Shown here: positions 1 to 11,387 of the stretch, piece after piece
Layout of the letters: each line of letters opens with the position of its first letter
Numbering within the stretch: the stretch's first letter is position 1
Source of the DNA: Hippophae tibetana
Taxonomy: Eukaryota; Streptophyta; Magnoliopsida; Rosales; Elaeagnaceae
Assembly (NCBI GenBank): GCA_037013495.1
Contig: CM072806.1
Span: 23,708,001-23,772,000, forward strand
Reading direction: 5' to 3'
DNA: 64,000 nucleotides
The notes under the pieces: generated by a model
The model's database searches: none
What the model was told of the DNA's origin: nothing
Seen by the model: only the letters and a program-made list of their open reading frames with translations
Program-made: the position numbers and the translations under genes

Positions 1-1690
1 ATCTTTCATGCGAAGGCATTGTGAGTTTCCTTACCATAAATTATCGTGGTGTATCAAGATAATTTGGCTTGGTCACGACCTGACTACGAACGAGCAAGAT
101 CTCTAGGATAATCTCAGGGTGTACACCCATATCCTAAGTAGGAGACTTTTGGTACGACTTGGAAGTGGATCTTCAGATGTCGTTTGGCGGGATATATTTT
201 TCCCTTATTTACTAAAAAAAATTTAAAAAATAAGTTAAGTGAAGACAAATTACCAATAAAATGGCTTGAGTGCGAGCTAACTGAAGTTTAAGGAGACACC
301 TGAAAATCTTGCACGGATTGATAAGATAATGAAGTTGCACAAAAATTGGTAAATTCCAAGTAAAGTCGTGAGAAAGTGGAATGAAGTTATAGAGATATAG
401 TTTGAGGAGTTGACCGGTGAACTCAAATTCTCTAATGGAAAATTAAACTAAGTTAAGAAAAAAATGGTAAATGGTAAAAAAGTTTTTACTATTTATAGGG
501 TCCCAACAGTTATGATTTGGAGAGTTTAACTGTCATGGAAGTTTAAAGGGAAGTATAAAGTTTTAATTAATTTTTAAATATTCTCTTAAATTTCTCACAG
601 TCAAGAGAATAGAGGAGTTAATGTTTGGTATCGTCTAGGTGGCAGATGCACCTTATTCATATAATGAATATGACATTTGGGCTTGGCAGATCATATATAA
701 GTGACATTTTCCTTGGGAGCGATCAATGCAGCTCTTATGAAGGATTTTGAGTAGACCTTGAGACATGAGACTAGATGCCAATAATTTGAATTTATATTGT
801 ATTAACCTAATTAATTCTACTAAATACAGTTAACTAACTAAATATCCCATTAATTTTCTATTAATTTATTAATTTCATATATGCTTATGAGCTAATCTAT
901 CTTTTATCCTTTTATTATTTTTTATCATTAGATTAATATTTTTAAAACCTAAATATTGTTATGGAATATTTAGGTATATTTTTCATATTTGTTTATAATA
1001 GATTTATTAAATTATTTAAAACCACGTAGTTCTTTCTTATATCGAACATGAGAGTAAACTTATCGCTTTTTACAAGTGATTCATCAGCTTGTGTGCTTAT
1101 TATAAATTTACAAAATTTGACTATCAAGTTTTTATGCATCAATAACTCAATAGAGAACGAGAATTCTATGTGTATGATGAATTGCACGAAGACAATTGTT
1201 CTTCTAACTCAAATAGATAATCATTACCTAAAAGAAGAATGATAATGTCAACCCATAGAATCTTTTCACAAGCTCTGTACCAATTTGACTAAACTAGTCT
1301 CACAAATATAAATTAATAACAATAAAAATATAAGATAATATGCTTAATTTAATACACAATAAAAATAACTAACTTTATAAAAAAACAAATTATAGTAAAT
1401 GTATTAGTAACATATGGCTCACAAGCTACTCTGTAATGCATAAACATAATAAATATCACATAACATGTAAAATAGTTATATATATTAAAAAGTTATAATT
1501 TTTTTTAATAATATATGTTAAAATATATTCTATAAATGATAACACTAATACCATCCAATAATACATTATATCATATAAAAAGTTACACCCATACATAATT
1601 TTTTCCTTCCTACGGTTTCACTTTTGTTATTTAATTGCCCCAAACAAAGAGGATGAAATTAAAATGAAAAATAGAAAGTAAACCAAAAAT
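1..1690. other. Intergenic DNA, no gene recognised
   Basis: AT-rich sequence with only short ORFs that have no family resemblance. The first 750 bases are less AT-rich and contain a TATA-like stretch near 488-497 followed by a moderately GC-rich segment. That could be an old LTR remnant, but no second LTR, primer site or coding remnant is visible in the window. From 780 to 1640 the sequence is nearly pure A/T with no motif I can assign. The proximal promoter of the SUVH gene should lie around 1550-1690. Confidence 0.5.
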
Positions 1691-1766
1691 GGGAGAGCTA
1701 CTCCGATTATTTCTCAGTGCGAGATTGTTTCAAATCGTCTATAATCTGCTTTAGATTTCGGATCAG

Positions 1767-2338
1767 GTATTCCTCTTGCCACTTATCGAGCTATTTGTCT
1801 TCGTATCCAAATCATCTGAGACTATTTTTGTTAGTATACGCATCTTACGATGTCTTGGAAAGATTCTTTTCTAATTTTTGTTTGCAATATTCTGCATCTG
1901 TTCTGGAAAACATGGAATTCTTTTTATTTTTATTTTTATTTACATGGGTTCTGTTCTCATCTCAAAACTTTTGCGTTGTTTGTTGTGCTGAGGCAAAAAG
2001 TGTCACTTTTGCGTTTAATATTTTGATCTTTTATTTGGGAGCTTGTTAAAATTCGTGAATTTGAAGTTTATTTCTGTGAAGTTTAAAGTTTCACTTTGTG
2101 TGTTTGATTCTTTGATCTTTTATTTGGGAGTTGGTTAAAGTTCGCGAATTTGAATTTTATTTTGTGAAGTTTATTCTCTTTTGTATTGAATGAGTTAAAG
2201 TGTCACGTCTACTAAACTCAAACAAAGAGTTTGTTTTTCTCCATCCTTAATTTTCTCGTTACTATTTTAAATGTTTATCCTTGTTTATTTGTTTGGTTTT
2301 GAGATCTGACTTTTTTTTTATCAATTTGCATGTTGCAG
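1767..2338 (+). other. Probable 5'-UTR intron of the SUVH gene
   Basis: A donor-like CAG|GTATTC at 1764-1772 and a pyrimidine-rich tract ending TTGCAG|GA at 2338 bracket 572 T-rich bases directly upstream of the SUVH coding exon. T-richness and lack of coding potential fit a leader intron, a common arrangement in plant genes whose coding region is intronless. A 110-codon open frame inside it (1717-2049) has no family resemblance and is discounted. Splice sites are inferred by eye, without transcript evidence. The intron carries an imperfect tandem duplication at about 2003-2172. Confidence 0.55.
2003..2172. repeat. Imperfect tandem duplication in the SUVH leader intron
   Basis: Two adjacent copies of roughly 85 bases share TTGATCTTTTATTTGGGAG, then GTTAAA, a TTCG-GAATTTGAA block and a TGTGAAGTTTA block in the same order and spacing. 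Copy 1 runs about 2003-2090 and copy 2 about 2091-2172. The copies differ at about one base in eight, so the duplication is not recent. Confidence 0.7.
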
Positions 2339-2347
2339 GAATTTGTT

Positions 2348-2413
2348 ATGCCCCCTAATTGTGTCTTTACTAGAGCTCTTTTTGCAGTTCTTTTCTGGAT
2401 AATTGTGTTTTAA
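2348..2413 (+). CDS. Upstream ORF in the SUVH 5' leader (21 codons)
   Basis: The first ATG after the proposed leader-intron acceptor opens a 21-codon frame ending at TAA 2411-2413, 59 bases before the SUVH start codon. It does not overlap the main frame. The peptide is hydrophobic toward its C terminus (…LFAVLFWIIVF). If the proposed splice is correct, ribosomes would meet this ATG before the SUVH ATG, so it could dampen or regulate translation. The presence of the frame is directly seen; any function is inference. Confidence 0.4.
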   Translation: MPPNCVFTRALFAVLFWIIVF

Positions 2414-2472
2414 CGTTTTAATCTAAAGTAGAACAAGAGGAAGCTACTAGGGTTATTTTCTGAAAGTACTTA

Positions 2473-4545
2473 ATGGAACAAAGTATAGGCCAAGATTCTA
2501 TTCCTGCTTCTGGGCCATTTGATAAGTCTAGGGTTTTGAATGTGAAGCCTTTGAGATCTCTTATTCCAGCGTTTGGATCATCACCTAATGTTTCTACATT
2601 TTCAACTCCCCAAGGTGCTACTCCTTTTGTCTGTGCTTCACCATCTGGCCCATTTCCCCCTGGGATTTCTCCATTTTTTCCATTTTTTGAGCCATCAGAG
2701 TCTCAGAGACAGCCTGATCAGAATGCCCCGACTTTTGCAGTTCCTCTAAATTCATTTAGGACACCTAATGGAGATGCTGGGTCGTCTAAAAGAAAGACTC
2801 CTATAAGTCGTGTCAAATCATTCCCTCAAAGTGGAGCTGCAGACGATGATGGGTACAGTGATGGAGAAGATACAGGTATGGGCAGGAAGCGGAGTGCAAA
2901 ATCATGGAAGAAAGGTAGGAGTGCCCAGGACATCAATGCTATCTCATCTGATGCATACATAGATTTGTTATGCGATAAAATACTTTCATCATATAATGAT
3001 ACATATCGGCGAGCTGATGGAGATATTGAAACAGTTGGGTATATAATCACTGTTTATAATTTGTTTCGTAGAAGGATTTCTCAAATTGAAGATGCAAATG
3101 GACCAATCCCAGGAGTATCAAGGCGTTCTGATCTAAGGGCTGGTGCTCTCTTTATGACTAAGGGAGTTAGGACAAATTTGACGAAGAGAGTTGGAGTTGT
3201 GCCAGGTGTTCAAGTTGGGGATATATTCTTTTTCAGGATGGAACTATGCTTGGTTGGATTACATTCTCCAAGCATGGCTGGAATTGATTACTTGAGTCTC
3301 AAGGGTGGTCAAGAGGAAGAGCCCTTAGCAGTCAGCATTGTTTCATCTGGGGGATATGAAGATCACGCAGATGATGCAGAAATTCTGATTTATAGCGGCC
3401 AAGATGTCATCAACAGGAGAGATAACGTAATGAAGGATCAAAAGCTCGAAAGGGGTAATCTTGCTCTCGAAAAAAGTTTGCATCGAGGTAATGAGGTCAG
3501 AGTCATTCGAGGTGTCAGGGATTTAGAAAATCCAACTGGTAAGATATATGTCTATGATGGTCTGTACAAAATCCAAGAATCATGGGTGGAAAAAGAAGAG
3601 ATGAGTGGCTGTAATGTTTTCAAGTATAAGTTGATTAGATTGCCTGGACAGGCAGAAGCATTCAGAATGTGGAAATTAATTGAACAATGGAAAGGAGGAG
3701 TTACTCCTAGGGATGGAGTTATATTGCCCGACCTTACCTCAGGTTCTGAAAATCTACCTGTTACTTTGGTAAATGATGTTGATGGTGAAAAAGGTCCCAC
3801 ACACTTCACATATTTTTCTATTCTCAAGTCTTCAAAATCAGTCAATTCAACAGAACCAGCTGCAGGATGTACTTGTGTTGGTGGATGTCTTCCCACTCAT
3901 CCGAACTGTCTTTGCATTCAGAAAAATGGAGGTTTTCTCCCATATTCTACAAATGGAATTTTTGTGAACCAAAAACCCTTATTATTTGAATGCGGTGCTT
4001 CCTGTCAATGCCCACCAAATTGTCGTAATCGAGTGTCCCAAAGTGGCTTGAAATTACGTCTGGAGGTTTTCAAAACTAAGAACAGAGGTTGGGGTTTGAG
4101 GTCTTTGGACCCAATTCGTACAGGGACTTTCATTTGTGAATTTGCAGGAGAAGTTATTGATAGTTCTACTGCAGATAAAGTTGGGGGTGAAATTGATGAT
4201 GATTATCTTTTTGATGCTACTCGTAGCTGTAAGGCACTTGGAATTCTGCCGGGTGACTCCATTGAGGATATGAAGATTCCATTTCCTCTTAAAATAAGTG
4301 CGAAATATATTGGGAATGTTGCCCGTTTTATGAATCACAGCTGTTCTCCAAATGTATTATGGCAGCCAGTTTTACGTGAAAATAGAAATGAGTCTGATCT
4401 CCATATTGCTTTCTATGCAGTCAGCCACATTCCTCCGATGACAGAGTTGACATACGATTATGGGGTGGTCTCCCTTGACAATGTGGCTAGGAGGAAGCAA
4501 AAATGTCTTTGTGGGTCATCAAGGTGTAGAGGTTACTTCTATTAG
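2473..4545 (+). CDS. SUVH3-like: Histone H3-K9 methyltransferase-like protein, SUVH1/SUVH3 type
   Basis: A 690-residue uninterrupted frame, close to the roughly 670 residues of Arabidopsis SUVH1 and SUVH3. The N terminus (1-115) is Pro/Phe/Ser-rich and low-complexity. A basic patch (about 135-152, RKRSAKSWKKGRS) follows. The SRA/YDG methyl-cytosine-binding domain spans about 236-395 (GVVPGVQVGDIFFFR from 241). A Cys-rich pre-SET begins at C466 (CTCVGGC). SET spans about 528-665 with NHSC at 621-624 and YDYG at 661-664. Post-SET CLCG...C lies at 678-685. All the Cys clusters and SET motifs look intact. Known for the family: SUVH proteins bind methylated DNA through SRA; SUVH2/9-type members lack activity, while SUVH1/3 have been linked to anti-silencing of genes next to methylated transposons. 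The N-terminal sequence and missing introns place this protein in the SUVH1/3 group. The start was chosen as the first ATG in frame, which gives the family's usual N terminus. Confidence 0.95.
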   Translation: MEQSIGQDSIPASGPFDKSRVLNVKPLRSLIPAFGSSPNVSTFSTPQGATPFVCASPSGPFPPGISPFFPFFEPSESQRQPDQNAPTFAVPLNSFRTPNGDAGSSKRKTPISRVKSFPQSGAADDDGYSDGEDTGMGRKRSAKSWKKGRSAQDINAISSDAYIDLLCDKILSSYNDTYRRADGDIETVGYIITVYNLFRRRISQIEDANGPIPGVSRRSDLRAGALFMTKGVRTNLTKRVGVVPGVQVGDIFFFRMELCLVGLHSPSMAGIDYLSLKGGQEEEPLAVSIVSSGGYEDHADDAEILIYSGQDVINRRDNVMKDQKLERGNLALEKSLHRGNEVRVIRGVRDLENPTGKIYVYDGLYKIQESWVEKEEMSGCNVFKYKLIRLPGQAEAFRMWKLIEQWKGGVTPRDGVILPDLTSGSENLPVTLVNDVDGEKGPTHFTYFSILKSSKSVNSTEPAAGCTCVGGCLPTHPNCLCIQKNGGFLPYSTNGIFVNQKPLLFECGASCQCPPNCRNRVSQSGLKLRLEVFKTKNRGWGLRSLDPIRTGTFICEFAGEVIDSSTADKVGGEIDDDYLFDATRSCKALGILPGDSIEDMKIPFPLKISAKYIGNVARFMNHSCSPNVLWQPVLRENRNESDLHIAFYAVSHIPPMTELTYDYGVVSLDNVARRKQKCLCGSSRCRGYFY

Positions 4546-5465
4546 TGGCTTTATAATGCATGCAGAGGAAGATATACCTTCCTTGTGCTTGTAGAAAAGG
4601 TTAGATGCATCTAATGTCTGATTTATTTCTTACCTTAATTCTCTTGCTTTTTACCCCTTGTTCCTTAAAGACACCTAAAAGTGATTTTGAAGTGTTTAAC
4701 ATAAGGGACCAAAGAACATGTTGGATTTTTCTGTCATATTATACTTGGATCCAATTAAATTGGACTTTATAATATATGTATTCGCTTCCATTATTCCTGC
4801 AGTGCATGCTCGCTATGGCTAAGTATCTTGATTTAAATCTCCGAGTGCTACACTCTCAAACGTAGATTAAATGATAAAGCATTTCCAAATTTTAATTGTA
4901 ATGAAGTTTTGAGACGAACTTTGTTCTTAATTTTCTAAGACTATCTCATGCGACCTTGATCTTGAACTCTAAAAGTTTCAGAACACGAAATTTAATCATG
5001 GCATGGATGGTCTTGTTGTTTCTTGCATTGTAATTTTTCTATATCAAGTAGTACAATAGGTGAGGGGATGATAACGTCTCACAAATTACAGTACTGGTTT
5101 AAAACTTCAAATCTTGCTCTCGCATGTTGTTAGAAGGCATCTCGATTGAGACAACCCTAAGGATATGAAGCAAATAAGTGCCTGAAGAACATCTTAGGCA
5201 AGCCTTTTTTATTTCTTCCTGGATTTTGTAAATGGGCTTTTTTGTAGAGTTGAATTGTTGAAAAAAGCAATGTTTCAGTAAAGGTATAAAACTATAAAGA
5301 TCAAACAAGTCTATAATCTTAGCGTGATGTGCACTAGGCTTAAGTTAATAACTGATTCTTTTTTCATCCATTCATTTGTACTTGTCTACTTATTACTCTC
5401 TTTTCCTTTTATTTTTGCCCCTAATCATGATGCATTTGTTTCCTCCATGTTTTAGTAGCCATAAG
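4546..5465. other. SUVH 3' flank, no gene recognised
   Basis: This span includes the likely 3' UTR of the SUVH gene (T-rich, about the first 250 bases) and then unique-looking AT-rich DNA. No convincing ORF or repeat is seen. Confidence 0.5.
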
Positions 5466-6381
5466 GTGGCGTTTGGTTCACAGAATGGAATCAGAATCGG
5501 AATGAAAATAGAATAAAAACAATTTTGTTTGGTTTGACCACTGGAATTAAAGAAGGAATCAGTATTAGAGTATTTGGTTTACAACTGGAATGGAATGGAA
5601 AACATTGTATATTACCTTAATATATACAGTAAAGTTTAAATAATATCATTTAATTATTATTTTTTCGTCACATAAAATACATTATTAAAATCATTATTAT
5701 TCTAAATAATTATTATGTAAAAAGAAAATATATTATTAAAATTATTATTTTTCAAATAGGCTTTAGGGTTTTGAGGTTTGGAATTTGGGATTTAGGGTTT
5801 AGGGATTTTGGATTTGGGGTTTAGGATTTAGTTATATTTATGGGTTAAGGTTTAGGGTTAAAATTATTATTTTCCTAAATAGGGTTTAGGGTTTCAGGAT
5901 TTGTGATTTGTGATTTAGGGTTTAAGGTTTTAGGATTTGGGGTTTAGGGCTTGGGGTTTAAGGTTTAGGGTTATATTTCTGGGTTAAGGTTTATAATTAA
6001 AATTATTATTTTTCTAAATATGGTTTAAGGTTTAGGGTTATATTTGTACGTTAAGGTTTAGGGTTTTGGGATTTGAGATTTAGGGTTTTAGAATTTAGGA
6101 TTTGGGGTTTAAGGTTTTAGGATTTAAGGTTTAAGGTTTTGGGTTTTGTGTTTTGGGTTTTGGGTTTAGGGTTTTGGGTTTAGGTTATATTTAGGGTTGG
6201 GGTAAAATTGGGAAAAAATTGAGATGAGAATGGAATCAGAATTCCTTCGGAATCATGTTCTTAAAGGGGGATTCCTTCTTCTTTAGAAATCGATTTCATT
6301 CTTGACCATTTTTCAGCCCAACTAAACACACAAATAAAAGGAATCAATAGTGAATCTTTTTCCTTTCCTCCAACCAAATAG
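5466..6381. mobile_element. MITE-like element carrying telomere-like repeats
   Basis: A 916-base non-coding block is flanked by the 6-base direct repeat CATAAG (5460-5465 and 6382-6387). Its ends are weakly inverted: the left end reads GTGGCGTTTGGTT and the complement of the right end reads CTATTTGGTTGG. GGAATnnnAATC-type words are inverted between the left 150 and right 200 bases. This fits a small non-autonomous DNA transposon, perhaps hAT-like, but the terminal repeats are degenerate and the family is not identified. The centre is filled with degenerate TTTAGGG repeats. Confidence 0.5.
5760..6195 (+). repeat. Degenerate interstitial telomere-like (TTTAGGG)n tract
   Basis: About a dozen exact TTTAGGG heptamers plus many one-off variants (TTTAAGG, TTTGGGG, TTTAGGA) occur over some 430 bases in one orientation. 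AT-rich blocks containing AAAATTATTATTTT break up the tract. This is the Arabidopsis-type plant telomere unit. Because the tract sits inside a small inverted-ended element, it is more likely carried or amplified by that element than a remnant of a chromosome end. Confidence 0.7.
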
Positions 6382-6387
6382 CATAAG

Positions 6388-7550
6388 AGAAAAAAGAAAA
6401 TTACTTTGACATTTTGGTATTCTTGAAATTAAGATTTACAAAATTACATTCTAGAGAACTGAGACACAAAACAACGTAAACAAAGAGATGGAAGGTTGAT
6501 TGTCCTAAAGGCAACGTTTGGTTCACTCACTAAAAATTCTTAATGGATTAGGATAGCAGTAACTGGGTAATATAAATAGGTATAAACTTATAATTTTCAT
6601 TTCTTGTCTATTTTAACCCAAGTTTTTGACCTACTATTCAGAAATCTAATTTTTCAGTTATCTGTCATACCTTCATCTAGCTGTTCTTGGCTGCAAGTAT
6701 CCTTGTTTAGTTAGGACATTGCTTGCATGTATTATGCCTGCACGCTTTTAAATGTTTACAAAAGTGATGTCAATTACGAACAAAATAATTTTGGAATGAA
6801 AGTTAAGTTGCATCTATTAGTGTTGTTGCACTTAACTCTCCCTGTCTCTAACCAGCTATTCTTTTAATAGGGAGGAAGATCATGCTTACTAGTGCTGGAA
6901 CTTTTGGCTTTAGGAGCATGTTTTCTGTGCCTAGTTTATAAACAACAATAATTTTTCTTCTTGTCTGTGCACTGATATTTTGAAGTTGTAAATGGACCTC
7001 TTGGGACTAGCTTTTTGTAATTTAGTTTAGTTTCTCTTACTTTTTATGGTTGTATGTTTCCTAGTGAGATGTAGTTTGCTAACAGTTTCAATACATGCTG
7101 AGCATATCTTCAACACATGGCTTTTATTCTGTTAAGGGTCTGTTTGTTTTGACTTTTCGATTCGAGGCCTCAATATTGTGTGTTTTTCCTTCCCTTCAGT
7201 TTGAGCTAAAATTGTTTGGGCTGGTTTTCGTTGCACAAGTTTTTTCAAATAATATATTGCAGGTGAGGGATTCGAATCTGGAACTTCTGAAAGAAATGTC
7301 AAGCCAATGAAGCTGTATGCCTAAAATGTGCGATTTTGGATTTGAACTACCGCCCTTGAGACTGAAAAGGAGATTTTAGCATAAACTAGGGCTTATGAAA
7401 CTGTTGGTTGACTTTGGTGTGCGCTCAGTGCAAGTACTGCCATGTGCAAAGAGTTTGTTATGCCTCGTTGCCTTGTCCTTATCTCTAAGAGGATGCTTTT
7501 ATAACTAAGATGTATTCGGCAATAAATAATACATTTTATGTTTGAATCAT
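6388..7550. other. Intergenic DNA, no gene recognised
   Basis: AT-rich sequence with short open frames only. Around 6515-6530 a second CGTTTGGTTCACTCA word resembles the left end of the neighbouring MITE, possibly another end fragment. Nothing else can be assigned. Confidence 0.4.
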
Positions 7551-7559
7551 GCAATACTT

Positions 7560-9560
7560 ACCAAAAATATGAAGTAATATAAAAAATATCTCTAAACTTA
7601 ACCAAAATTAAAATTGATAGAATTGAATGGTAATCTTTTATACGTGTAAAAATGATAGAAATAATAGAAAATTAAAAAATAGACACGATATCTTATGATG
7701 TTTTTGGAAAAAATAAGTATTTAAAAAAATATATGGTTTATTATAGAATAAGTAATAAAAAAATTAGTATTAATATTACATATATAAAATAAATATATGA
7801 TAAGGAAACCATTATGGATAAATTATTAAAAATCTCTCAAAAATAAGATAAATTTATTTAGAAGGAATCTAAATATTAATAAAAGTACATTTTAGAGAAA
7901 TAATTTATATACCAATAAATTGAGCAAAAATTAATATATCAATAAATTTAACACTATAACAAGACATTTAAAGAATACATAAAATTAAGAACGGATGTAA
8001 ATAATTACCTAAAAATAATGAAATTATATGTTATAATTTGATTCATTTGTAAGATTAAATGAAGAACTACTTAGGAGATTAGATGTATTGATACTTAAGA
8101 ATGATAAAAAATTCAAAGATAAGTAAAAAACTATAATAATAATTTAATAGAATATAGAAAAGAATTAAAAGAACGGTTTATGAACCCTTAGAATAAGGAT
8201 ATATAAAAATTAGTTAGTTTGTTAATCTTAATAGATGAAGAATTAGGAAGATATTACAATGAAAAATTTCGTACAAATAAAGAGAAAGATGATATGATAA
8301 TAATTAGTGAAATTGATTATGAACCAGAAAATATGATTAAAAAGAAAATCATATGAACCAGAAAATATGATTTAAAAGAAAATCATATTAAACCAAATTT
8401 TTTATCAAGAAAAAAATCTGACTCACATAGGAAAGAAATAGACAAAGGTTAGAAGAACCTGATATTTTTTTATAAAAACACTCAACAAGCCAAAATGAAA
8501 GAAGAATTACATTTGAGAACTAGAGGTAGTATCTCATAATAATTTAAACTTATGAAAATTATAAATATGATTTTTATATTTAGATTGTAGAAAAGATAGA
8601 AAACAAGACTTAGATGAATGACTTATTGGTATGAGTACAATCATACAAAGTTCTCCAATCGTGCAATTAAATTCTTCAATTTGTAGAGTCTTAATAGCTC
8701 ACAAAATGATAAAAAAATGTTAAAGTTTGGTTTACAAATTTAACAAAACAATAACATTTATAAATGTAGAGAAATGCTCTCACATGTAGAGAATACTTAG
8801 ATATTATAGTAAATGAAATACACAAGGAATTTATTGGAAAAAGATGAAGGTAGACATATAACTGAATCTAGTGAAAATGAAATTGAGAAAGCCAAATGAC
8901 ATTTAATAAATATGAAAATATGTAACATGTATTATATATATTCCTTTATTTGTAAATATGAAATATATTATCATAAGTTATCATATTGTATGTAAGAAAC
9001 TTATAAGGAAATGTCGTTTTAGAAATTACCGAAAACATTACATAAAATCATAATAAAAAGGTGGAATAAGATAAGTGTAAAATTATACCAGGTACTTTAG
9101 GAGGAAGAATAAGAAGTCTTAAAAATTAGATAATCATTAAATGTCAAAAAAGATAGGAATATAAATAAATAACAGGAAATGATAAAATTTATTATAATAC
9201 AAGAGATTTTAAAATGACAAAAATATATAGATGTAATATAAAATCTTAAAGCAAAAGTATAAAAAATAAAAAAAATTCAAAAGATATAAATTTAGAAAAC
9301 ATGACTTTAAAAAATATAAGAGAATGTATAATAAAGAACATTATAAGAAAATATATTTTAGGAGAAAAAAATATAAACCACCAAAAAACAAAAAATATTG
9401 TCTATTATGGAAAAATAAATGGAAATGTTGGGTTTGTAATTATGAAGGACATCATGCAAATGAATGCCCTAACAAGCTTCAATATGAAAAAGAAAAAATT
9501 TTAGAAGAAGCTTTAGATCCAATAGAAGAGTTGGATATACATGATACTTGTAGTATTTAT
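7560..9560 (+). mobile_element. Endogenous pararetrovirus remnant, segment 1 (coat-protein region)
   Basis: Very A-rich sequence riddled with stop codons, with recognisable coding at its 3' end (next entry). The rest reads as Lys/Ile/Asn-rich decayed protein. A caulimovirid origin is inferred from the coat-type zinc knuckle here together with the polymerase, viroplasmin-like, promoter and primer-site remnants of the same orientation at 15593-17998 and 38249-39763. The left boundary is approximate; 5' parts (movement protein) may lie in 7560-8500 but are not recognisable. A non-autonomous LTR retrotransposon interrupts the copy at 9561. Confidence 0.55.
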
Positions 9561-9563
9561 TGA
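9324..9563 (+). pseudogene. Coat protein zinc-knuckle fragment of an endogenous pararetrovirus
   Basis: A 79-codon open stretch has a Lys/Tyr-rich N terminus, then the CCHC zinc knuckle [14 protein letters not shown] (bases 9426-9467; C-X2-C-X4-H-X4-C with all four ligands present), then an acidic Glu/Asp-rich tail. A basic arm, a CCHC box and an acidic tail are the usual C-terminal order of caulimovirid coat proteins. Upstream the frame is broken by many stops; downstream it runs into the LTR element inserted at 9561, which supplies the present stop. A gypsy gag origin is the alternative, less likely given the context. It is a relic and not a functional gene. Confidence 0.6.
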
Positions 9564-11387
9564 TGAGCCAGAAGACTTGCATGAGGTTAGCAATACAGAT
9601 CTTGCGGATAGTTTTGTTTTATATTTATAAAACTATCGCAAGTGCACAAATCATTTTATAGAAAATGACAAGTATACTCTCAAGGTCGATATAAGGAAAG
9701 AATATATGTGGTTTTTAATTTATTATTTGAACTTTTAAAAACAAAATTAAATCCTAAATATCCTGTCATAATATTTTGATTTTTGTTTCCTAATCTAATG
9801 ATATAAAAAATCATAAATATGGATTCAATAAACAATAATGAAATTTTTTATCATTCATAACAGTGGAGAATTTATAGATATATTAATTAAGTTAATTATG
9901 CTTATATTATTTAGGTTATTAAAGATAAAAAAATTATATTTGTTGGTTTTCTCTTTTGGTATGAAACTAGTGTCCTTAGGTAGAGCCTAAATTCTTTTGT
10001 TTAACATTAATTAACTAATATCCTTAGGCGAGATTTATTAATTAATTAAGTATTAAATTTTAGCATTATTTATATAAAAAAGCAAACTATCTAATCATAG
10101 TTGTAGGCACACTTAGTTAATTAGACTTTATTCAAGATATTCAAATTAAACATAAGAATTTAATTATCTCAGTACTAACTTTCAAATTTTAAAATCATTA
10201 TTGAAAATATGTCGTCAATACATTTTTGAATAATAGTTCTTATAAAACAAATTTGAAATAGAGCTTCACTCTAACTATTGGGTGATTGTACCAACAAATA
10301 AAAGAACAGTCCTCTAAATCAGACCGGATAATTAAATCTTATAATATAATTTTTAGATTTAAGTTTGTAATGAAAAATAATATATTTCTCTCTAACATCC
10401 TTAATATAAAATCTTGAATAAAAAAATCAATTTATTTTATAGAAATGTTTTACCTATTTAATATTTCGCAAGAATAACAACATTATTATTATTATTATTA
10501 TTATATCATATTTAGAAACAGTCAGTTATGTTAAATTCAATTACAGGCAAATTAAACATAACATATATGAATAAAACATAAAAAATAACTATAAAAATTA
10601 AAATTTTACGTCAAAAGAGTCCTTAAGAAACTTTGATGCCAAATCTGTTGGTGGAAAGCCTCCAAACAGATTTGTTTTTCTGTTTATTGAATCAAAAACT
10701 AGAAATCGATAAAAGCATAACTAGTTCTTCTAAAAAAAATAAGAACTTTAAAACTAAAAAAAACCTTTCTAGAGAAAGCTAGAGAGAAAGAGTTGAGAAA
10801 ATTATGTGTTTTTTACAATGGGGGAGAGATTTCTTTTATAGATGAAGAAAAGGCCACAACAGGTGGGAAAATATTTCAAAAATTGATTTTGGATGCATTT
10901 GGACAGACTAGCACGAGTGTGGGGGCGAGATTTGTGATATATAGGCGTTTGGAGTGTGTGGTTACGAATGGGTATAGCACGAGCGTGTGTTGTGGCACGT
11001 GGGACTTGGTGCGGTCGTGTGGTGGCTACAACGGGCGTGTGCTGGTTTCTCATGGGTGTGTAAGGGACTCGACGTGAATGGGCATGGCTACGCGTGGGAC
11101 ATGCATGCTGTGTGCATGATTGAGTACTTTTGTCCATTTTTCCATTTTTTGTACTTTTTCTCATTTTTTTCTCAACATATTTGTGTTATATTGCCTCCAG
11201 TATTTGTTTCTTTGGATATTTAAATTATTTTTGAAGCAAAATGCCTAAAAATAATAATAAAAAGACTTGTGATTCCGAAAAGATAAATTTATATAAAAAT
11301 ATGATAAAATCATACAAATATAAATATTTTTAATCAATTAGAGTACATTAAATTATGATAATTTTAGTTCTTTTTAAGTATTCGTCA
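9561..11387 (-). repeat. 3' LTR of the non-autonomous element
   Basis: 1827 bases with TG...CA ends. It shares the block order of the right-hand LTR: CGCAAGTGCACnAAT word near the left end, a GATTGTACCAACAAATAAAA block, a GTTCTT stem-loop near 10724-10752 and a GC-rich island at about 10905-11110. Inner edge at 11387 is followed by CAACCCTCAACC, a weak polypurine tract when read on the - strand. Short open frames in both strands over the GC-rich island are compositional and are not annotated as genes. Confidence 0.85.

Larger units (their letters stand above)
767..2338 (+). other. Not used as an intron start: see the leader intron entry at 1767-2338
   Basis: Placeholder span covering the upstream flank and leader intron of the SUVH gene. 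The actual proposed intron begins at the CAG|GT near 1767. No independent feature is claimed here. Confidence 0.05.

Noticed and set aside
767-1766. Longer leader intron starting at 767
   Set aside because: An early miscount placed the donor at 767; the CAG|GT is at 1764-1768. The low-confidence placeholder in the feature list should be ignored.
1717-2049. 110-codon open frame upstream of SUVH
   Set aside because: It spans the proposed leader-intron donor, is Phe/Leu/Ser-rich as T-rich DNA always reads, and resembles no family.
5760-6195. True chromosome end or telomere
   Set aside because: Repeats are degenerate, short, and flanked on both sides by gene and transposon sequence.
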